In this document: positions 22,641-34,986 of the stretch, piece after piece
How the letters are laid out: each line of letters begins with the position of its first letter
Numbering within the stretch: position 1 is the stretch's first letter
Origin: Eustoma russellianum
Taxonomy: Eukaryota; Streptophyta; Magnoliopsida; Gentianales; Gentianaceae
Assembly: GCA_036186865.1 (NCBI GenBank)
Contig: AP025041.1
Location: 40,157,045-40,221,044 of the forward strand
DNA length: 64,000 bases
Reading direction: 5' to 3'
Made by a program: the position numbers and the translations under genes
Notes under the pieces: generated by a model
What the model was told of the DNA's origin: nothing
Databases searched by the model: none
The model's input: only the letters and a program-made list of their open reading frames with translations

Positions 22641-22834
22641 AAATGAATGAAAACAAATGAGAAGAGAATAGCAGAGAGGTAACAAATGTTACACCATCTT
22701 TAAAAGCAATTTGTCTCCACCAGTTAGTAAGGCAAACTACGGAACAAATGTTTCACATAATATAACAGCTTCTTCATTTCGTTCATCGTATAATAGGAAG
22801 ATTAAACTGTTGGACCGTGCACCTGCAATAAACA

Positions 22835-24957
22835 CCACTAGAGGGAGGTGAATAGTGGTTAGCGGAAATTACACTACAACCCTTTGTAAAAATCCCATTT
22901 GAAAACAGAATCTAAAACCACTTCAGATTCAGAACCCGTTTTTGAAAATTTCAAAAATAATTGTACACAACTCTAAAAATTATGAAACTTTCCAGAATGG
23001 AACTTCAATGAGTTAACAAGACTTTTTCAAAAAATCAGACAAACATAAGATCGTTAGACTCTTCAAACAATAAAAAGATTCAGATGGTCAATCTGGACAG
23101 AATTGGACAGAATGTTGCTGATCTTGCAAAACCTGTTTCTCGTTGAATATTCAACCAAAAAGGTTGATATTTATATCAAAACACTCCTTAGGATGTTTAG
23201 ATGATGTTTCTAAATGGCCCTGACCTTAAACAATTCTTGATAAATACAGAATTTAAGTTTTCTCAAAACTGGTCAGATTACAGCCAGATTAGAGCAGTTA
23301 TCTTGAAACGACTGAAAGACTAACTTACCTTGCTCAAATCAAGTGATTCTTATTGCAAATGAAAGCTAACAGTCTGAAGTATAACTCCACCAAAAATCAC
23401 AAATTTTGAAAGTGTTTAGCTATTTTTTCAAAATGTGTGAAGTTGTGTGAAAATTGCAGTAAAAACGGGCAGAAAACAGAAATGAAGAAACAAGACAAGA
23501 ACACCGAGGATTTATCCTGGTTCGGTCAATGTGACCTACTCCAGTCCCAAGAAACACTTTTCCTTGGATTTCACTATCAAATGAATCACCTTACAACAAG
23601 AACCAAGCTTGATCCTTGGGTTATACACCAGCCCTATTCAAGACTTGGATAATCATCTTCTAAGCAACACTTAGTTGCAACACCTCTACAACCTATTGAT
23701 ATAGCCTTATAAGAATGGCTAATCAATCTTACAAATGAAGCTCAAGATGCTTGTAGCACAACAAAAACAACAAGAACACCTTTGCTACAAAGAATGGAAC
23801 AAGAACAACAACAAGAAGAAGATGATAGCTAGACAATTCAACAAATGCTTGTAAGCTTCAAGTGTGTTTCATCTTCTTCATCATTGCTTCTATTTATAGT
23901 GTGATTTGAGCCTTGGAGATAAGAACTCCAATGTGTCACCATCTTCATCATCAATTCCAAATGTCTTCTCATCATTGGTTGGCTTTGTACACTTGGCAAA
24001 ATGAGACAACATAATTGGTCCACCTTGACAACTCCATATAGCCATTGGCTATATTAGAAAATTCCATTGGCATTGGCTATATTTAGAAAATTCCATTGGC
24101 ATTGCCAAGAAAAGCCATATAGCCATTGGCTATATTTAGAAAATTCCAAGTTGGCAATTTTGCCAACTAGCTCCTTTTTGGTTGGTCCATGTGTCTCCAA
24201 ATCACAAAATGAATTCCACATCATATCCAACAGCATATGCACGTTTTTCAACATATATATATGTGTATCAACTCAGATTTTTGAAGAAGAAATCAATAGA
24301 TAATAGTTGACAAGATTATGTCAACGTATAACACCGAAATTCCCAATATTTCTTCTTATATGTCGTGATCATTTCCACACCATTTAACACCTTGAACAAC
24401 TCTGAATTATGATGATACATATGTTCTTATAACATATATAGAGTGTCTTCAAGAAAAATAGAATGTGACATCTCAAATCGTCACATATTCAGCTATAGTC
24501 AATAATATCATCATGTGAGAGAATAAGATAAAGAATCACCATATTATCTTCAAGTTAATAATAAATCAGCTCCAGAATGAAGATAATAATATGCTCAAGA
24601 GATTCCTTGAGTGAAAATACCAAAAATACCCTTGGAGTGAAATGACCAAAATGCCCCTGGTATGTGAAAACTCCAGAAATGACCCGGATTGTCAAAAATG
24701 AATATTATAACACCTTTGCCTTGATAAATGGTATAAGAATAAGTCCTTGATATATATTCACCATATCATGTTCCTACAAAACTCAAAATACCAATTTTGC
24801 CCTTTATGGTAAGTTGTAGAAACTTCCAAGGTACGTTAGTCATAATACATTTAAAATCATCAAAATCACATAAGATTCACATAATGAGCATGTATAAATC
24901 ATATACAAATGAAAACAATCACTTTAACATATTTTAGAAAAATATTTCTAAAAACTC
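22835..24957 (-). mobile_element. Unclassified repeat family B, minus orientation
   Basis: It begins CACCACTAGAGGGAGGTG near 22841, the reverse complement of the family-A end. On the minus strand it has a TATAAATAG box at about 23892-23900, followed by leader-like sequence towards 22841 with blocks resembling family A (ACCAAG, CCGAACCAGG). Upstream of the TATA box lie short palindromic repeats (24036-24166) and then the CGATCGAT array (24958-25172). No protein is visible. The element could be a non-autonomous LTR-type or leader-derived repeat; I could not define its outer end. Confidence 0.5.
24036..24166. repeat. Palindromic repeats around AGCCATTGGCT
   Basis: ATATAGCCATTGGCTATAT occurs at 24036-24054 and again within 24117-24134. 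The string GGCTATATTTAGAAAATTCC recurs between and after them in tandem, and TTGGCAATTTTGCCAA (24151-24166) is a further palindrome. They sit at a position comparable to the palindromes upstream of family A. Confidence 0.75.
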
Positions 24958-25172
24958 TAAACATTCTGTGAGACGTGGATCGATCCATGTGAGGGACTGA
25001 CGTACGTCGATCGATCCACGTTAGGGGCTGATGTACGTCGATCGATCCACGTGAGAGATCGACATCTCATAGTAAGTTTTTGGTTCTTCTCAGTCCAACA
25101 TCGATCGATCCATGTTAGGGGATGATGTACATCGATCGATCCACGTGTCTCTGCCTGAGAGATCCACGTCAT
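24958..25172. repeat. Second tandem array with CGATCGATCCACGT units
   Basis: At least five units of the form GTACGTCGATCGATCCACGT with spacers GAGGGACTGA or TAGGGGCTGATG. It is related in core and spacing to 1755-2205. Frames through it are repeat products. Confidence 0.82.
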
Positions 25173-28038
25173 TTTTCTTTACTTTTTCATCCTTTAATAA
25201 CTTATAACACCATATGTGACATTTCTAAGTATTCACCACTTAAAATCATGACTTTGAAAATTATCCAAACTTATTTCTCAACATAAACTTGTCTATTTGA
25301 CGTGTTCAATACCAAAGAAAGAATGGAAGGCGAGAAAAAATTTATGCAGGTTCTGACAAAAGACTCAAAAATATTTTTCAAAGATCATTTCAAAGTATAA
25401 CAAAAACCATTTCAATAGTATATCAGAAGTACATCTTCAAGACTTTTGATCCGTATATTTATATACTTCGGTTAACAAGAAAGAAGCTAATTTGATACCT
25501 CTTTGCAGAACGTAACTTCCAAAGTTAATTTATTACCGTTCAAGATTGAAAGTAGATGTCTGAAGTTGCAAAAGTTCCATCACTACATTAAAAGACAGTA
25601 GAAAAATTCTGTTGTCTGAAATCATTTGACTTCATACAACAACAAATTGAACCAAAAACAAAAACACTTAGCTTTTCTACTTGCTTTGAAGTTAAACAAA
25701 AACTAAGAACACTTAGTTTTTGTACTTGCTTCTTCGTCACTTCATGAAAATTTCTACCTAAAACTTCACCAAGTAAGTTTTAAAAGACCACATGATCTTA
25801 CACTTTCAAAACAAATCTAGACACAAACAAGAGATCTAATATTAAATTCACGATTCATTGAATAAGTTTTGGAAGACCATATGGTTTTACACTTTCAAAG
25901 CAAGTCTAGACACAAAGAAGACACGACCTTTTAAATAAACATTGTCAATTTTATCTTTTAATTGGTTTACAATTTATGTACCTAAACTTATCTGTTTAAT
26001 AACTATTCAAAATTACTACCGAACTTTTATAATCATATCTTTTTTCCCCATATTTTTTTCCATTCACGTGTTTGCACAGCATGTTACATCCTAACCTGAA
26101 GACGAATTTAAGGCACGTCAATTCTTATGTCCATATTTATTTCATGGTTTGACACCAAACATATTCCTGATCAATGCACCCTCTTTCCACAATTGTTCAT
26201 GTTATTGAAGTTGACATCTAAACTGCTCTATGCCCGCATTGTCCTCACACCAAAAATAAAAATAAAAAAATTTACTACATGTATCATAAATAGGGATCAA
26301 CTTATTAAATTCTTCAACATACTGAAGAAATACCATCTAAAGTTTCATACTTATCACTAAATTATAACACATTTAGTTAGCATTTAATGTATTGTTTTAA
26401 TTTAATAAAGATAATATAACCACTGGAGGATGAGAATAAAACGTAGACCTAGCGAAAAGAGAAAGAATTAAAATATGAAAAGGAAGGAGCGTTAAATAAT
26501 TAATTATAGGGAAAAAGTATACAGACATACTCTTCCGCTCTAAAAATATTTTGTAGTTTTCAATGAAAGATAAATTACACAATGTTGATAAGTCAACTAT
26601 GAGAATAATTAGATAATATACCATTTGGTATCAAGGTAGAGCGAATTCGACTATTTTAAATAGAAATGAATGAAACAAATATTGTTTTTCTCTTCCTTAT
26701 CTATTTGACATTTCTTTTATGTCCATAAAAACTTTTGTTGAGTTCGTTCTACCAAATTATTGTTTTTCTCTTTTCATACTAATAGACTTCAGTTTGATGA
26801 TTAACAAATTTTCAGTGGTTGATATGATAAAGGACATAAATGGCATTTGATGTAAAATTTAAAAAAAAAAAAATTGGCGACAGCACAAGAGGCTGTGCCG
26901 ACATGAGCTCCATAAAAAAATATATATATATTTATCAAAGGGGAAAAAATATTATGGAAGATCATGCAGGTATTGCCGGTCCTTAATATTTTCTCGTTAT
27001 TCCCATGCCCTTCTCATGACTTGTATTTCTTTCTCCCACGCATGATTCATTCCAACTCACAACCTTTGAGAGGATTCAAATTTTTATTTTTACCAAAAAA
27101 AAAAGTGTAATATTTTCACTAATAACTATTCATTTAGTCTATGTTTAAGAAAAGACAAGAAGTAATTAGTTTATAACTTTACTTTATTAATACTGCATAT
27201 GTTCCAAATTGATAGTATTGTTTTTAGCAGAAAATCATGAATTACATGCGTCAAGTTGTCAATGGTTATAAGCTTTTCTTTTGATTTGATATAAACAAAC
27301 ATTCAAGATGAAGTTTATATTCATTATTGCCATTCAATTGTGTGACTTGATTGATCAATAAGTTCTTTTAGTATAATATCTTTGATTGTAAGTAAAATTT
27401 TTCAAAGAAAAAATGTTTGATATCCAATCCTACAGGTCATTATTGTTCCGGTCGTAAAATTTATAGATAACATAAATAGATCGATGTATCTCAATTAATA
27501 CAATTTAGGGCGTATATACATTGACCATTCATAAAATGCTTGAACCCAAATCCGACCAAACTATCGTCATAATTGACAACATGATTAAAACCCTGATAAT
27601 ATGGTTGATTAAACATTATTAGCTTTTAACTCTCCAGCGTAATATTGTTCTACTAGACTATGCCTTTGCCGGCAATTTCTTTCCAATTAAAATTTTTTTA
27701 TTGTATATAAGTCAAGAACAATTCAAATATTTTGTAATTGATAAGTTACCCGTTTTAACATAGAGCTCGCCTAACCTTTATAGCAAAGTCATTTAAAGTA
27801 AATTAAACAATAGTCAGCTAAAATAGTAATTTACATCATCCATGATCAGATTTTAATGAATACTGCAATACATACTTTAGCAATTTTATTTTAAACGGTA
27901 TTTGACTAATTAAGTATTTAACCAGTTGTGACAAGACTTTCGAGAAGGAATTAATATCATATTTATCAATTTTTCAAACGCTCCATACAAATAGCATACA
28001 CTCATTTACTTTGGATAAAGAGAATTTGGGACGAACTT
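25173..28038. other. AT-rich intergenic DNA, no gene recognised
   Basis: I see no coding frame with recognisable motifs, no LTR termini and no RNA gene in this 2.9-kb stretch. A short GC-rich hairpin-like patch lies near 26875-26905. Confidence 0.6.
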
Positions 28039-28048
28039 AGATCTTTTA

Positions 28049-28720
28049 GACAAATTTCATAATTTATGTAGTTTTAATAGAAAAAATCTGAAATACAGTA
28101 TGATTAAGAAAAATCTTCAAATAATTAGAATGCAACTGCTAGTTGCTTCTTAGGTGGTCATGGACGGCACTACCAGTCACCACTTGGAAGTCAGGCTTGG
28201 ACGGCACTAGCAGCTGCGTCCAAAGAGTAAGCTGTTTTCGAGCCGGACGGGACTAGCAGACACATCCAAGGCTCGACGGCCTTGTCAGGCGCGTCCAAGG
28301 GCCTGGACGGCATTGCTAGGCACATCCTGACAAGCACTGCCAAGCCTAACTATGCCCGTCTTGTCAGACCCAACTAACTATAAACCTAACTCTAACCATA
28401 AGCACTAAACACTAACCCTAACACTATCCATTACTCCAAAACCCTAACCCAAACTCTAATCGTGAAATAAATTGTTTGAGTGTTGTTATTTGTTTTCTAT
28501 GTATTCTATATAATGTTTGCGCTCAATAAACAAATATTTTTATTCTATGTAATATTTGTGTTAAAGAAATAATAGATTTAGAGTTAGTTAGAGTTTGGGT
28601 TTAAGGTTAGACTTAGCTAAGATTAGGATAAAGGTTAGATTAGGGTTAGGGTTTATAGTTAGATTACTGTTAGGATTAGAGTTAAAGTTTAATGTTAGGG
28701 TTAGGGTTAGAATCGGGTAA
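28049..28720 (+). repeat. Left TIR of the foldback element with telomere-like blocks
   Basis: It holds four GGACGGCACTAGCAG-like sub-repeats (28162, 28199, 28245, 28305). A CCCTAAC-rich block follows (28370-28450), then an AT core and a TTAGGGTTAGGG-rich block (28570-28730). The motif is mostly six bases long, TTAGGG, unlike the seven-base plant telomere unit. Confidence 0.78.
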
Positions 28721-28984
28721 GGTTATAGTTAGGTTTATTGTTTACATTATACTTAAAAATAAATTATTACGTAAGATAACAAAATATATGTTCATAACTC
28801 AAAATGACTCTGGTGTATATTACAATTTTCGTGAACGATAGATATAAATATGAGCATACTACTAATCATCAATCAGGTATATAGAGGTATAAATTTATAA
28901 ACCTCAGTTTATCAACATGAAAAGCTACTGAGAGCCCATATGCCCACCCGTATCATAGGCCTTCTTACACCTAGGTCGTTCCCC

Positions 28985-29551
28985 GCATCTACCATCCAGA
29001 ACTAACCTAACTCTAACCTAACCACAACCTTAACGTAATCTAATCTTAGCCTAACCCTAACTCTACTAACTCTAACCCTAATCCTAAATCTATGCTTCTT
29101 TAACACAATATAACATAGAATAAAAAAATATTTATTTACTAGCACAAACAGTACATAGATTACATAGAAAATAAATAACACCATATGAACAATTTATTTT
29201 AAAGTTAGTGTTAAGGTTCGAGTTAGGATTTGGAGTTAGTGTTAGAACTAAGGTTCTGTTTAGGGTTAGAGTTATAGTTAGACGGGTCAGAGGACAGGCC
29301 TGGGTAGGCTTGGCAGAGCCTGTCTGACAAGGATTGGCAGGACGCCCTACGCATTGCTGTGCAGGCCATTGGGCGCACCTAGCAAAGTCATCTGATCCTT
29401 GGACGCTCTTACGAGTGTCGTCCTGGCATGGGCGCTTTGTAACCCAAAAATAGTCTTTTAGCTCAAAAACAGCCTATCCCTCAGATGGAACTGCGAGAGC
29501 AGTCCAAGGGTGACTTTCTGGATGCAACTGGCAGTGCCGTCTAATGTCACA
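28985..29551 (-). repeat. Right TIR (inner part) of the foldback element
   Basis: Inverted, diverged copy of the left TIR, with CTAACCC-rich sequence (28998-29095) and TTAGGG-rich sequence (29205-29285) flanking an AT core, then TGGCAG and GGACG sub-repeats. The outer 106 bp of this TIR resume at 34992-35097 on the far side of element 2. Confidence 0.75.
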
Positions 29552-30509
29552 TGATAGACCATAATTAATCGTCTGTTAGTCAGAAACAGTCAACGGTTTA
29601 GCTCCAGTAGCTCAGCCCTCAAAAGTACCCGCAGTTCAGTGGTTCAGTACCCAAGCATGGCTGTTCAGCCTCGGCTGCACCTCAGAGGGGCAATATGATG
29701 CCTTAATAACATCGAAGAATATGCCAAGGTTTGCACCTCAGCACCAATTATAGTTTATGTTCAAATGCTGCACTTCAGACCACTTCATACAGGCAATGCC
29801 TGGTCATACACTTCGGCAAGGCCTAATCATGCACTTCAGCGAAGTTCAACTGTGTACCACAGCAAGTCATGCACTTCAGCAGAGTTCAGCTGTGTACCAC
29901 AGCAAAGGAACCAAGAGCGATATTACTTCGTGGGACCCTCAGACAGTGGTACCATTCAAATATAGTGACTACAGCTGGTTATTCTTCCAGAACACGTCAA
30001 GGTCATAATAGTCGGTCTACTAGTTACATCAACCAGGCCGACCTATCAATCACATCAGTCAGACTATCAATCACATCAGCAGACCTACAGCGCCCTAGGC
30101 CTTTTGCCCCAAGCAAACATCTTATCCAATTATCTACTATCAGAAGCCAAAGGCGGGAAAGTCTATAAAAGCAAGGCAACTAAAACAAAGAGAAGAGGCC
30201 AACTTGGGAGTTCAAACATCTCTACTCTATAGCATATCCATACACTCTGCTCCTCGGCAAATACTGTGAGAAAATCCTAACTCACCCTTTTACATTATAA
30301 TCTTAGTGAGATATGGCCCAAACTGACTTGAGCGTCGGAGGGTTTTTCCCGGGGCCAACCCCCCGGGACCTCTGACCTGTGCTTCTTTGTGCAGGACATT
30401 TGGCGCTATTCCAGCTACACATTCACAATCCCAGTTAACAAATCTTTCACGTTAACTGACGGACTATTCTGAGGTCATCTAGACCCTTGATGAAGATCCG
30501 GCTTCATCA
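29552..30509 (+). repeat. Element 2 5' LTR
   Basis: TG...CA repeat with a TATAAAAGC box near 30163-30171. It has a short internal repeat, CATGCACTTCAGC...GTTCAACTGTGTACCACAGC (given in part), near 29838-29905. Short plus-strand frames here recur in the 3' LTR and are LTR sequence, not genes. Confidence 0.92.
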
Positions 30510-30510
30510 T

Positions 30511-30528
30511 TTGGGGCTAGAAGGAGGG
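30511..30528 (+). other. Element 2 primer-binding site
   Basis: TTGGGGCTAGAAGGAGGG two bases inside the LTR, differing at one base from that of element 1. Confidence 0.6.
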
Positions 30529-30624
30529 CCCTTTAGTCCCTTAACCCAGAAAACAGCTACTCAAAGTTTTTCTGACGATTACTCAGAGCTTTTCTAATTA
30601 TATTACGAAGCTATTGAGAGAAAG

Positions 30625-31490
30625 ATGAGTAAAAAAGACAGTCAAGGGTTCAAGCAACCTATGATATCCCAGAGGAGCCAAGATCTTCTCAGCAACAAAC
30701 TGATCAATGCTCCACGGAGCCAGGAGAATCCTCAACTTTCATTTCCTTCACATATAAAGAGCACATACGAGCCATTCGTTGTGTGGCTCAAAACCCAGAA
30801 GTCTTCCAAGCTGTAGTGAAGGAAATAAAGGGGAAGGCATCTGCAGCAAAGTCCAGTGGGTCCCGTCTAATAATTCTCACCCACCGGAGCATATGGAGTA
30901 TTCTCCTACTCGGCCTGGTTACTGTACCAGGCGTCAAGTTGAGTTTATGGCCAAGGCGAGACGACCAAAACAAAAGCCTGGCCACCAGAGCTTGAGATGC
31001 AATCAAAAAGTTTCCCTGCCTTTCAACCAGGGCAGAAAAGTTAATGATAAAGGCAAAGCACCGTTGCAAGAAAGATGCTCCGCTAAGATTCGGTTAGGAG
31101 GCCGAGGAAAAGAAAGGAACTCTCTACTGGCTTCAAAAGTCCATATCCTTTCCTACATGAGGAAAAAAATATCTGGCAAAAGAGCCCCAGCCCCTGGCCG
31201 GACTAGTTCACAAAAGAAACCCCCAACTATACTGCTTTTATCATCGTGATATTGGGCACGATACAGAAAATTGTCGTCAGCTCGGACAAGAGATTGAGTG
31301 TCTTATCGAGTTGGGACATCTGCAACGTTTTTATAATCCGAGATCTAGGCTCCACAACAGGCTAAACTTTGGTAAACCCCCTCCAGATGAGAACTGCAAA
31401 CTTGGGTTTCATCAAGGTTTCCTTAGTGAGGAGGATTCAGATCCTGATGAAAGGGGGATATGGATTTCAAAGCATATAAGGCTAACCTAA
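30625..31490 (+). pseudogene. Frameshifted gag of LTR element 2
   Basis: Three plus-strand frames in succession match the element 1 Gag. First comes MSKKDSQGFKQPMISQRSQD from the ATG at 30625. Then VAQNPEVFQAVVKEIKGKA follows (near 30783), and then EYSPTRPGYCTRRQ and RLGGRGKERNSLLASKVHIL (30893-31150). After a further shift the zinc knuckle YCFYHRDIGHDTENC appears (31222-31266), with spacing C-x2-H-x4-H-x4-C. Element 1 has VAQNSAAFQAVMK, EYSPSRPGYHSERQ and LLASKAHILSYMRKK in the same order. The Gag would bind element RNA. At least two frameshifts make this copy nonfunctional. Confidence 0.8.
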
Positions 31491-31699
31491 TGACAGCAAT
31501 CTCTGATTCAATCGAATCATAGCTTATCTCTTCTTATGCTCATCCGGTATCTCTTGGTCCAGCCTTATGTTTTCAAGGGGTCAGTTTCTTATATTCAACT
31601 GGACATTCGTATTTGGTATTCAGCCTGGAAAGTTAAGTCACCATATGGTGCATAGACCTATAATTTATGCTTATCTATCACCCACAACGAAAGTGGGGG

Positions 31700-32640
31700 C
31701 ATACCCCAGCAGGATTGGAAGGTTGAGCAGGTCTCAACATTATCTTTACCCAGCAGGTCTGGAAGGCTGAGCAGGGTCTCAGCAGGATGGGAGAGGTTTC
31801 CCGATATTCTTACCCCAGCAGGTCTGGAAGGCTGAGCAGGTCTCAACATTATCTTTACCCAGTAGGTCTGGAAGGCTGAGCAGGTCTCAGCAGGATGGGA
31901 CAGGTTTCCCGATATTCTTACCCCAACAGGTCTGGGAGGTTGAGCAGGTCTCAACATTATCTTTACCCAGCATGTCTGGAAGGCTGAGCAGGTCTCAGCA
32001 GGATGGGACAGGTTTCCCGATATTCTTACTCCAGCAGGTTTGGGAGGTTGAGCAAGTCTCAACATTATCTTTACCCAGCATGTGTGGAAGGCTGAGAAGG
32101 TCTCAGCAAGATAGGACAGGTTTCCCGATATTCTTACCCCAGCAGGTCTGGGAGGTTGAGCAGGTCTCAACATTATCTTTACCCCAACTCAGCAAAGCGG
32201 GATAAGTTCCCTATATCTTTACCCCAGCAGGTCTAGGAGATTGAGCAGGTCTCAACATTATCTTTACCCCAGCAGGTCTGGGAGGCTGAGCAGGTCTCAG
32301 TAGAGCGGGATAAGTTCCCTATATCTTTACCCCAGCAGGTCTGGGAGGTTGAGCAGATCTCAATATTATCTTTACCCCAGCAGGTCTGGGAGACTGAACA
32401 GGTCTCAGCAGAGCGGGATAAGTTCCCTATATCTTTATCTCAGCAGGTCTGAGAAGACTGAGCAGGTCTCAGCAGAGCGGGAAAAGTTCCCTATATCTTT
32501 ACCTCAGCAGGTCTGAGAAGGTTGAGCAGATCTCAATATTATCCTTACCCCGGCAGGTCTGAGAAGGTTGAGAAGGACTCAACAGCGGGATAAGTTTCCT
32601 ATATTTTCGCCTCAGCAGAATTGAGGAAGTTCAGCAAGTC
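31700..32640. repeat. 108-bp minisatellite inside element 2
   Basis: Units alternate a TACCCCAGCAGGTCTGGGAG-GCTGAGCAGGTCTCAGCAGG-ATGGGACAGG segment (about 62 bp) with an ACCCCAGCAGG-GAGGTTGAGCAGG-TCTCAACATT segment (about 46 bp). The array decays rightwards, with GCGGGATAAGTTCCC variants after 32190. Because 108 is a multiple of three, a minus-strand frame (32173-31658) stays open and spells a 36-residue repeat beginning MLRPAQPPRPAGVRISGNLS. This is most likely a by-product. Confidence 0.9.
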
Positions 32641-34029
32641 TCAAGTCCGCCAATATTTCAGCTCAGCAAAACTGAGAGTATTGACAAAGAAGGGACAAAG
32701 ACTTTCCCGCTTTTAAAGATTCATTAAGGCATGGCAAAGCTGAAGAGCCAAGTACAAAAGCTTAAGCTTAATACTTCGGCAGAGAACCTATATATCAACG
32801 ATACTCTTTTGGCATAACTGAAGACAAATACTTGCAAACTATTAGCATAGAGCAAGTTGGAAACAAGCATTTGCGTAGAGCAAAAATGGAACTTAGCAGT
32901 GCTAAGGACAAATACTTGCCATTTATGGAAAGAGGGCAAGGAAAGCTTTATAAAGCTGAAGACAAATATTTGCATTCGCTATGAAGGAGAAGCAAATAAA
33001 ACTTCACAAGATGAAGACAGACTGTTAAAGAAGCTAAAAGAAGACGAGGAGCTAACATTGGAAAAAATAGATTTTCATTAAGTACAAAATCTATTACAAC
33101 TACAATTGTCTACAGGAAAAATCCTATTCTACTGTGCAAATCTTTTTCTCTTCTATGAGATCAATTCTGCTCCGGAACTAAGTAATCTAGGACTATGAAG
33201 GACAGCAAACTCAGAATGCTCCTTATCCAGATCTGGGTGGATTTCTTAGCAAGCATCCCCCTCTATGGTTACATGGCAGAACAAAACTTTGCCGCATTGT
33301 TACCGTCTTTACTTCACTGCTACCATGTCTTGAAGATAGCTTGCGAAGAATGTAATCGCAATTGTTTCTTGCTTCACTGGAAGAAGAGGGATTTGCGCGA
33401 TTGAAATACAGCAAAGTGAAACCTTTGCTGGAAAAGGACGTGTTGAAGGAGAATCCCTTTAAAGAAATGACAGGGGCGCTAAAGCGAAGGATACGACAGT
33501 AACTAGAAAAGGGTTGTTAGAAAGGCGCAACCTCCATGAAGGAAGATTGTCCCCATCAGAATCAAATTCTTCGTGAAAGGACTGAACCTCACAGTCACCC
33601 TCCAGGTTCTTGGGGTGAGAAGAAGTATACATGTTTTGGAAATGTTTACATAGAAATGAAGGACTGAATCGAAAGGAAGAGCACTATGGAAAACCAAGAC
33701 AGGCATCCAAGATAGGGAAGTTAAATAGAGAATGCAGAATGAGGGGAGGAAAACGTTCCTATTTATAGGCACGGGAAGACAGAAAGGTGCTCCTTTTCGT
33801 TTGAATTTTGAAATTTGAAAGGGTGGAGGTTCACGCATTTCCCTCCCTTGGGGAGTGGAATCGCCGAAAAAGCAATAATAGAGCATCGGAACTATCGCTT
33901 ACGTTAAAGCGGAAGCTACTGCACAAGTAAAAAAGATAACCATGTAATTAATGAAGATTTGCCACGTCATGAGAACAAGATTTGTCTGCCTTCGTAGTTC
34001 AGCTCAGCCACACAAAATCTGGGGGCAAA
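32641..34029. other. Element 2 interior right of the minisatellite
   Basis: No recognised protein. The minus strand has a TATAAATAG box at about 33759-33767, followed by CT-rich leader-like sequence, antisense to gag. This resembles the internal promoter region of element 1 in composition. No homologue of the second gene of element 1 is recognisable downstream. The polypurine tract lies at the right end. Confidence 0.5.
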
Positions 34030-34986
34030 TGATAGACAATAGTTAATCGTCTGTTAGTCAGCAACAGTCAACGGTTTAGCTCCAGTAGCTCAGACCTCAA
34101 AAGTACCGCAGTTCAGTGGTTCAGTACCCAAGCATGGCTGTTCAACCTCGGCTGCACTCAGAGGGGCAACATGACGCCTTAATAACATCGAAGAATATGC
34201 CAAGGTTTGCACCTCAGCACCAATTATAGTTTATGTTCAAATGCTGCACTTCAGACCACTTCATACAGGCAATGCCTGGTCATACACTTCGGCAAGGCCT
34301 AATCATGAACTTCAGCGGAGTTCAGTTGTGTACCACAGCAAGTCATGCACTTCAGCAGAGTTCAGCTGTGTACCATAGCAAAGGAACCAAGAGCGATATT
34401 ACTTCGTGGGACCCTCAGACAGTGGTACCATTCAAATATAGTGACTACAGCTGGTTATTCTTCCAGAACACGCCAAGGTCATAATAGTCGGTCTACTAGT
34501 TACATCAACCAGGCCGACCTATTAATCACATCAGTTAGACTATCAATCACATCAGCAGACCTACAGCGCCCTAGGCCTTTTGCCCCAAGCAAACATCTTA
34601 TCCAATTATCTACTATCAGAAGCCAAAGGCGGGAAAGTCTATAAAAGCAAGGCAACTAAAACAAAGAGAAGAGGCCAACTTGGGAGTTCAAACATCTCTA
34701 CTCTATAGCATATCCATACACTCTGCTCCTCGGCAAATACTGTGAGAAAATCCTAACTCACCCTTTTAAATTATAATCTTAGTGAGATATGGCTCAAACT
34801 GACTTGAGCGTCGGAGAGTTTTTCCCAGAGCCAACCCCCCGGGACCTCTGACCTGTGCTTCTTTGTGCAAGACATTTGGCGCTATTCCAGCTACACATTC
34901 ACAATCCCAGTTAACAAATCTTTCACGTTAACTGACGGAGCTATTTTGAGGTCATCTAGACCCTTGGTGAAGATCCGACTTCATCA
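34030..34986 (+). repeat. Element 2 3' LTR
   Basis: Partner of 29552-30509, ending at the TCACA duplication. Confidence 0.92.

Larger units (their letters stand above)
29552..34986 (+). mobile_element. LTR element 2: pol-less relative of element 1
   Basis: LTRs of 958 and 957 bp start TGATAGAC and end GCTTCATCA or ACTTCATCA. They are flanked by the target duplication TCACA (29547-29551 and 34987-34991). After the 5' LTR comes the same type of PBS as in element 1. Before the 3' LTR is AATCTGGGGGCAAA, the likely polypurine tract (34016-34029). The interior holds a frameshifted gag and a 108-bp minisatellite. No reverse transcriptase, integrase or protease is visible. About 25 LTR differences were counted by eye (near 2.6 percent). 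Its Gag and PBS place it in the same group as element 1, although the LTR sequences are different. Confidence 0.92.

Noticed and set aside
22362..22646. Overlapping frames on both strands
   Set aside because: Made wholly of TA/TG/CA microsatellite.
26870..26910. Hairpin-like GGCGACAGCAC...GCTGTGCCGAC patch
   Set aside because: Arms are short and imperfect and no second copy was seen.
28370..29290. Chromosome-end telomere
   Set aside because: Degenerate short blocks inside TIRs of a foldback, with unrelated sequence on both sides.
31658..32173. 171-codon minus-strand frame
   Set aside because: Open only because the minisatellite period is a multiple of three; no start context or family match.
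31700..32640. Possible CRISPR-like array
   Set aside because: The spacers are themselves repeats, the DNA is plant and lies inside an LTR element.
33503..33886. 127-codon minus-strand frame in element 2
   Set aside because: It starts upstream of the TATA-like box and shows no recognised motif.
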